A stretch of 64,000 nucleotides of DNA from Marinobacter sp. JH2 (GTDB lineage: Bacteria > Pseudomonadota > Gammaproteobacteria > Pseudomonadales > Oleiphilaceae). The position numbers and the translations under genes are program-made. A model generated the notes under the pieces. That model did no database searches and was not told where the DNA came from. It saw only the letters and a program-made list of their open reading frames with translations. Positions 59,092-64,000 of the stretch are shown piece after piece. Each line of letters opens with the position of its first letter. The stretch's first letter is position 1. The DNA lies in contig NZ_CP037934.1 in assembly GCF_004353225.1 (NCBI RefSeq), positions 1,612,001-1,676,000 on the forward strand, read 5' to 3'.

Positions 59092-60375
59092 ATGGTCGAT
59101 TTCAGACCGCTGATGTTCGTCAATGTGCTTGCGCTGATGTTACTTGTAACAGCAGGCTTTGCCTCGGTGCAGCACGGCCCGATACTGGAAAGTAGCGGAA
59201 AACCATCCGTCGCCATGCAACAAGACACGCCGAGCTCACTGCCGCCGCCAACCGCCGTTCCCGAAGAATCCGCAATGCAGGCCCACGCCCCGGCTGCGCA
59301 GCCCGAAAAACTAGGCGAAGCTGTCATTGCGGAGCAGCCAGCTCCCGACACTCAATCCTCTGAACCCATGATCACTGCCCAGGTATTCGAAGTTGAGCCA
59401 CTTCCCGGCGACCTCGAAACGGTCGCATTTGCAGAGCCAGCTACAACCGGAAAGCTGATACTTCGCTCAAACGTTGTAGGTGATCAGGTCACCATCAATG
59501 GCGAAAACTACGGAGCCACGCGGCTTGATTTAGAACTGAACCCCGGCCGTTACGACATCACCATACAAAAGCCGGGGCATAAGCCTTGGGAAAACACTAT
59601 TGCTCTTAAAGCTGGCCAGGAACTCACTCTGGTCGGCCAGCTCGAGCAGTACACCACAGTCAATTATTCCAATGGTCGTTGGGTGGGTGATGTCAAAACC
59701 GGAGACGGCAGCTGGATAAATGAAACGGGGCTGCGCTATGAAGGCCACTTCGTAAACGGTCTGTTTGACGGCACTGGCACCGCATGGCACCCAGACGGCA
59801 GCCGGTATGAAGGCGATTGGGTAAAAGGCCATCAACACGGTGAAGGCCAGTGGCGCGGGGCTGACAACGCTCAATACACTGGCCGCTTTGAACGCAACGA
59901 ATTTCACGGCCAGGGTACGCTGACCAGAGCCAATGGTGACATACTTACGGGAAACTGGGTGCAAGGCAAAATGCAGGGATTGGGCTCTCTTACCACCGCG
60001 GACGGTCTCTTGTACGTGGGCAGCTTCCGGAATGGCGAGTTTCATGGTGAAGGCACGTTAACCTACCCGGATGGCCGATCCTACGAAGGCCAATTCTCGA
60101 ACGGCACCTTTCACGGCCAAGGCTCAGAAATTTTTGCAGACGGCAAAAAGTACGATGGTCAATATATGGACGGCAAATTTCATGGTGCAGGACTGCTACG
60201 CAATCCTAACGGCAGCTCGATTGAAGCGACGTTCCGCCTCGGTGAACCCTATGGAAAGGTGCGCCTGACGACAGCGGCCGGCGAAGTCTTCACCGCCCGC
60301 ACAACTGAGCCCGGCGTGTGCTATCGGGACAAAAGCTATAGGGCAACGCAATGTCCGCAACTGGAAGGCTGGTAG
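59092..60375 (+). CDS. PEGA-domain and MORN-repeat membrane-anchored protein
   Basis: This 427-residue protein has a signal anchor (about 8-26), a Pro/Ala-rich linker (about 30-115) and a PEGA-type domain (about 118-187: GKLILRSNVVGDQVTINGENYG...LNPGRYDI). Eight good MORN repeats of about 23 residues follow, plus a degenerate ninth (about 193-400). The tail has two cysteines (CYRDKSYRATQC) that could be disulphide-bonded. AAGAGG lies upstream of the ATG, and a weak promoter (CGGACA-N16-CATAAT, 59028-59055) precedes it. MORN repeats often bind lipids or structure membranes. The protein should face the periplasm. Function unknown. Confidence 0.8.
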   Translation: MVDFRPLMFVNVLALMLLVTAGFASVQHGPILESSGKPSVAMQQDTPSSLPPPTAVPEESAMQAHAPAAQPEKLGEAVIAEQPAPDTQSSEPMITAQVFEVEPLPGDLETVAFAEPATTGKLILRSNVVGDQVTINGENYGATRLDLELNPGRYDITIQKPGHKPWENTIALKAGQELTLVGQLEQYTTVNYSNGRWVGDVKTGDGSWINETGLRYEGHFVNGLFDGTGTAWHPDGSRYEGDWVKGHQHGEGQWRGADNAQYTGRFERNEFHGQGTLTRANGDILTGNWVQGKMQGLGSLTTADGLLYVGSFRNGEFHGEGTLTYPDGRSYEGQFSNGTFHGQGSEIFADGKKYDGQYMDGKFHGAGLLRNPNGSSIEATFRLGEPYGKVRLTTAAGEVFTARTTEPGVCYRDKSYRATQCPQLEGW

Positions 60376-60429
60376 TAGAACCCCGGTCGCCACACCAACG
60401 AGTTTGCAGCAACAGGCTGAGGTAGTGAG

Positions 60430-61497
60430 ATGGCAATCAAAAATGCTTTGCTGGTTGATGATTCCAAGGTTGCCAGGTTCGCCCTGAGCAAGATCCTTGA
60501 GGGGCGGAACATGGATGTAACCATGGCAAGCTCCGCCGAGGAAGCCTTGGAATTTCTGAGCAAAAATGCAGCCCCCGATGTGATATTCATGGATCATTTG
60601 ATGCCGGGCATGAGTGGCGTCGAAGCTGCGAAGGCAATTAAGAGCAATCCAGACACCACAGGTATTCCCATCATCATGTGTACTTCGAAGAAATCCTCTT
60701 CGTTCACGGATGAAGCGAAGAACTTCGGCATCTACAGCATTCTCACCAAGCCCCCCCAAAGCGAGGGGCTAACCATTATGCTGGAGCAGCTGGCAACAGA
60801 CGTTGAGAGAGGAACGCTGCCCATACCTGAAAGCCTCTCGTCGCCTACAGCTGACGACGAAGATTCAATCACCCTCCCCACTTCAAGTGCAGCGGCAAGC
60901 TCCACTAGCGCTGCAGATTCAAGCGCCGTACCCTTAACCGCCGACCTGATCGAACAAATTTCTCGCTCGGCCGTTAAGACACACGTGAACAATCGCTTGC
61001 ACGAACTGCTTAACGACTTGTTCGACGAACAATACGTGCACGTAAAACGCATACTCGAAGACAACGAGAAAAAACAAGAAGCGCGGCTAGACGAACAGCT
61101 GAAAACGCTGACAGCGCTGGTAGAGGAACGTACTAAAAACCTTCGCGATGAAGTGGCGGCTGAGATTAACATGAACCTGAGTCGAGAATTGGCCATCTCG
61201 CGCAAAGAAATGGCAAAGAGCTCAGGCTTCACTTCAGACCACATGGCCGAACTAAAAGATCACATCACCAGCGTACAAACGATTGATACCGAGTTCTGGC
61301 AAACACTTCAGTCAGAAGCCGTTCAGCAAGCTCACGAAATTTCCCGTGAAACGGCCGAAGACATTGCCCAGCGAACCATCGACCTTTACGCTGCCCAACA
61401 AAAAGCCGCGCACTCCCGCATCTACACGTTGGGACTGGCTGTAAGTTTAGGCGTTTTCAGCGTTGGAATTGCGTGGCTCTCGGGCCTATTCGGCTAA
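60430..61497 (+). CDS. Response regulator with C-terminal membrane anchor
   Basis: The N-terminal receiver domain (1-125) is intact: Asp10-Asp11, phosphoacceptor Asp55 in FMDHLMPG, Thr85 and Lys107. A Ser/Thr/Ala-rich linker (about 135-165) leads to a long helical, charged region (about 170-320), then one hydrophobic helix near the C-terminus (about 333-352). There is no DNA-binding or enzymatic output domain. A tail-anchored receiver that signals through a coiled coil at the membrane is the simplest reading. It lies 55 bp after the MORN/PEGA gene on the same strand. No histidine kinase is in the window. Confidence 0.85.
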   Translation: MAIKNALLVDDSKVARFALSKILEGRNMDVTMASSAEEALEFLSKNAAPDVIFMDHLMPGMSGVEAAKAIKSNPDTTGIPIIMCTSKKSSSFTDEAKNFGIYSILTKPPQSEGLTIMLEQLATDVERGTLPIPESLSSPTADDEDSITLPTSSAAASSTSAADSSAVPLTADLIEQISRSAVKTHVNNRLHELLNDLFDEQYVHVKRILEDNEKKQEARLDEQLKTLTALVEERTKNLRDEVAAEINMNLSRELAISRKEMAKSSGFTSDHMAELKDHITSVQTIDTEFWQTLQSEAVQQAHEISRETAEDIAQRTIDLYAAQQKAAHSRIYTLGLAVSLGVFSVGIAWLSGLFG

Positions 61498-62052
61498 CGT
61501 CTGCTTTATTTGTTGCCAGTGTGCGGGAGTGTCGACATCCAGCTCCACTCCCGCAATCCGGACCCGGCTCGCCTCGCGCTGATTCAGCACACGCCCTGCG
61601 CCCGCATCCCCCTTTAGCCCGAGCACTTCAGGCCAAAGCCGTCGGGGTATCCAAGCCGGCACGCCCACTCGCGGGCCATAATCCGCAGCCCACACTTTAT
61701 CAGGCGCTTGCAAAACGCCTTGGCGAAGCCACAAAAGCCCCTGCTCGGCCAGCAAAGGTTGATCCCCAACCAGCACATAGACACCCTGCGCCCTTGGGCT
61801 CAACGAATTGATTCCTGCAGCCAAAGAAGCCGACATTCCTTCCTGCCAATCAGCACAATACACCCAGCGAGACGCAGACTGCACAGTCCGGTATCGAATC
61901 AAAGGATAGCGCGCCCCAACCACCACTGAGACGCTACCAGACAACAACCTCGCTTGCTCGATAGCACGCCCTAGCAATGTACCCTGCCCGGGGATGTTAA
62001 GGACCTGCTTGGCTCGCCCCATACGGGCGCTGCGGCCTGCAGCCAACACCAA
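61486..62052 (-). CDS. MobA-like NTP transferase (molybdenum cofactor cytidylyl/guanylyltransferase type)
   Basis: This protein of at least 188 residues has the nucleotidyltransferase motif [14 protein letters not shown], then [10 protein letters not shown], which supplies the metal-binding Asp. Length and motifs suit the MocA group, which adds a nucleotide to molybdopterin. The N-terminus is uncertain: the only standard start in frame is TTG 62052, leaving one residue before the first strand. An AGGAG 61 nt upstream precedes in-frame ATC and ATA codons, not a standard start. The 3' end overlaps the convergent response regulator gene by 12 nt. Confidence 0.8.
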   Translation of the reverse strand: MVLAAGRSARMGRAKQVLNIPGQGTLLGRAIEQARLLSGSVSVVVGARYPLIRYRTVQSASRWVYCADWQEGMSASLAAGINSLSPRAQGVYVLVGDQPLLAEQGLLWLRQGVLQAPDKVWAADYGPRVGVPAWIPRRLWPEVLGLKGDAGAGRVLNQREASRVRIAGVELDVDTPAHWQQIKQTLAE

Positions 62053-62193
62053 TGCCGGAAACTGCTGATCGAGGTGAGCGCTGTTCGTGTCTATGATGCG
62101 GACTCCTGTTAGACATTCTCATTTGCAAACTGCTGAAGAGAACGATTTTTGCTAGAATCAAGCCACCATGCAACCAATATAGTCAGGCCATTC

Positions 62194-63045
62194 ATGAACC
62201 ATCTTTTCGTCGACAACCTCACCGTGATTGACTTCGCATACCTGGACCCTACCCGAGGGTTGGTAGGCGAAAGCTGGATTGCCGACGTGGTCCTCGGTGG
62301 CGAGCTCGACGACCAAGGCATGGTCTTTGACTTCAGCAACGTTAAACGCACCATCAAGCGTGTTATTGACGAGCGAGTTGACCACCGATTAGTGATCCCC
62401 AGAGGCTATGAAGGCTTGCACTGGAATGAAGATCAGGCACACACCTTTCGCTGGGATCTGACAGACGGCAGCCACATAATCCACACGTCACCGGATGAAG
62501 CCGTTGTCTGGCTATCATCCGAGCACCTAGAGAAATCAGCTGTAGCTGCCTTGCTGGAAAAAGAGCTAAAAGCCGTACTACCCGGCAACGTCACCACCGT
62601 AGAGATCAACCTGCGAGAAGACATCATCGAAGGCCCTTACTACCACTATGTGCACGGCCTGAAAAAACACTTGGGCAACTGCCAGCGCATTGCACACGGC
62701 CATCGCTCTCCCATTCGCATTGATCGCAACGGCCAGCGCGACACTGGATTGGAGAAACGTTGGGCCAAGTTGTGGGAAGACATTTATGTAGGCACCGAAG
62801 AAGACGTTACCCGCCGGTTTGTAGGCGACGATGGTCAGCAATACATCAGTTTTGACTACGAAGCCAATCAGGGTGAATTTGCCCTTACCCTGCCAGAGCG
62901 CCGCGTTTACATGCTGGAAACCGATACCACGGTCGAGTTGATTGCAGCTCACATGGCCGACGTGTTGAAAGCAGAGTTCCCTTCAGACGAAATTCGCGTG
63001 AAGGCTTACGAAGGAGTTGGCAAGGGCGCTATAGCCGTGCGTTGA
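62194..63045 (+). CDS. Tandem PTPS/QueD-like protein (6-pyruvoyl-tetrahydropterin synthase family)
   Basis: This 283-residue protein reads as two PTPS-like halves. The first half (1-140) has the family strand GMVFDF (42-47) and Asp63-His64, but FAYL and GESW replace the zinc histidines and the CxxxHGH site. The second half (141-283) has His154 (YVHGL), Cys163 and HGH at 168-170, the zinc and cysteine residues, followed by a diverged DF-DH part and the usual acidic end (TDTTVELI, then KAYEG). The two halves may build one active site, in a dimer or within one chain. Canonical QueD proteins are about 120 residues. Function should be pterin or queuosine-like, but unproven. Confidence 0.75.
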   Translation: MNHLFVDNLTVIDFAYLDPTRGLVGESWIADVVLGGELDDQGMVFDFSNVKRTIKRVIDERVDHRLVIPRGYEGLHWNEDQAHTFRWDLTDGSHIIHTSPDEAVVWLSSEHLEKSAVAALLEKELKAVLPGNVTTVEINLREDIIEGPYYHYVHGLKKHLGNCQRIAHGHRSPIRIDRNGQRDTGLEKRWAKLWEDIYVGTEEDVTRRFVGDDGQQYISFDYEANQGEFALTLPERRVYMLETDTTVELIAAHMADVLKAEFPSDEIRVKAYEGVGKGAIAVR

Positions 63046-63140
63046 TCCCCCGGGATTTTCCAACCCAAACCGATAGTTCCCAACCCGCCCACCATCTTGA
63101 GCTAAGCTGAAACAAACAGCTAATCAAAGGTGGGCACAAC

Positions 63141-64000
63141 ATGAAGCTCCGCTTCCTCGGTGGTACGGGCACCGTAACCGGTTCTCGGTATTTGCTTTCA
63201 GATGAAACACATCGGTTGCTGGTAGACTGCGGCATGTACCAAGGCGTAAAGAACCTGCGCCGGCGCAATTGGGCGCCATTTCCGGTAAAACCATCGACTA
63301 TCAATGCCGTCGTACTTACCCACGCTCACATTGACCACTCGGGCTACCTGCCAGCCTTAGTAAAGAATGGTTTCAAGGGCAAAATCTACTGTACTAAAGC
63401 CACCCACGAGCTTTGCAAAGTACTGCTTCCAGATGCAGGATTCCTGCAAGAAGAAGACGCTCGCTACGCTTTCAAAAAGAAATTCTCGAAACACGAAAAG
63501 CCCGAGCCACTGTTTACCGAGAAAGACGCTTACGAAGCGCTGAAGCATTTCGAATCGCTGCCTTACCACGAGACCTTCGAGCCCGTTAAAGGCTTTGAGG
63601 TATCGTTCACCCCAGCCGGTCATATATTGGGCTCAGCCTGCGTGCACGTTCACCACAAAGTAGCTGACCGTACGGTGGTGTTCAGTGGTGACGTGGGGCG
63701 GCAAGACGACATCATCATGCGCCCACCGGAGCCGCTCCAGCATGCGGATATCCTGGTGTGCGAATCTACTTACGGTGACCGCACCCACGGCGAATCTGAT
63801 CCTGAAGGTGATCTTGAAGAAATCATAACCAAGACTGCCGGACGGGGCGGCATTACCCTTTTGCCCGCCTTTGCCGTTGGCCGCGCTCAAATGTTGCTCT
63901 ACGTAATCCACAAACTGATGGAGGAGGGGCGCATTCCGCAAATGCCGGTGTACCTGAATAGCCCTATGGCCATCAAAGCCACGGAGAGCTTCTGCAGGTT
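63141..64000 (+). CDS. Metallo-beta-lactamase/beta-CASP RNase (partial)
   Basis: The gene runs off the window; 286 residues are visible. The MBL metal site is present as THAHIDHSGYLP (HxHxDH), with further ligands in PAGHILGSA and FSGDVGR. The beta-CASP insertion begins near residue 215 (AFAVGRAQ, NSPMAIKATE). This is the archaeal/bacterial CPSF73-like exo- or endonuclease class, of which Thermus TTHA0252 is an example, rather than RNase J. It would process or degrade RNA. It starts at ATG 63141 with AAAGGTGGG upstream. Confidence 0.9.
   Translation, partial: MKLRFLGGTGTVTGSRYLLSDETHRLLVDCGMYQGVKNLRRRNWAPFPVKPSTINAVVLTHAHIDHSGYLPALVKNGFKGKIYCTKATHELCKVLLPDAGFLQEEDARYAFKKKFSKHEKPEPLFTEKDAYEALKHFESLPYHETFEPVKGFEVSFTPAGHILGSACVHVHHKVADRTVVFSGDVGRQDDIIMRPPEPLQHADILVCESTYGDRTHGESDPEGDLEEIITKTAGRGGITLLPAFAVGRAQMLLYVIHKLMEEGRIPQMPVYLNSPMAIKATESFCR

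Overview
The window is a gene-dense stretch of a bacterial chromosome of moderate GC content from a gammaproteobacterium. Gene order is close to that of Pseudomonas (lpxH-ppiB-glnS-cysS-folD, a tRNA cluster, then tig-clpP-clpX-lon-hupB-ppiD), and the protein sequences look like those of a marine relative such as Marinobacter. The genus is inferred from recall of similar proteins, not from a search. I see no prophage, insertion sequence, CRISPR array, integron or rRNA operon. Almost everything is housekeeping.

Layout. 1-8.7 kb: the protein quality-control cluster on the minus strand (tig, clpP, clpX, lon, hupB, ppiD). 8.9-9.4 kb: four minus-strand tRNA genes transcribed in the order Pro-Arg-His-Leu from a strong sigma-70 promoter. 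9.6-17.3 kb: folD, glcB (malate synthase G), cysS, glnS, ppiB, lpxH. 17.4-24.7 kb: an MscK-like mechanosensitive channel, a secreted lysozyme-like protein, and a two-gene pair of an LtaS/OpgB-type phosphoglycerol transferase and a membrane-anchored glycerophosphodiesterase. 24.8-28.0 kb: a small cysteine-rich membrane protein, fpr and its divergent LysR regulator, and miaE. 28-33.6 kb: acnB, putP and an AraC regulator. 33.6-41.5 kb: a long minus-strand lipid and envelope operon (yceD-rpmF-plsX-fabD-fabG-acpP-fabF-pabC-mltG-tmk) without fabH. 41.6-50 kb: maf, an S49 peptidase, a HAD phosphatase, rluC, then rne with a long structured leader, a YecA-family gene and an RNase AM gene. 50-58.4 kb: YciI, SH3/coiled-coil and PilZ proteins, rraA, ppsA with its regulator ppsR, and an M16C peptidase. 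58.5-61.5 kb: a less familiar trio of a two-helix membrane protein, a PEGA+MORN-repeat surface protein and a response regulator with a C-terminal membrane anchor. 61.5-64 kb: a MobA-like transferase, a tandem-duplicated pterin-synthase-like protein and the start of a beta-CASP nuclease.

Themes. RNA decay is well represented (rne, its inhibitor rraA, RNase AM, a beta-CASP nuclease). So is carbon flux around acetyl-CoA and PEP (glcB, acnB, ppsA/ppsR). Envelope biogenesis forms a third group (fab genes, plsX, lpxH, mltG, the phosphoglycerol transferase pair, PpiD). The best candidates for new biology are the PTPS-like protein, whose two halves carry complementary parts of the family signature, and the MORN-PEGA/membrane-tethered receiver module. 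After these come several cis elements: a putative FinR operator, the rne leader hairpins, an inverted repeat over the hupB promoter, a terminator-like hairpin inside the tRNA cluster, and a perfect inverted repeat between two terminators after acnB.
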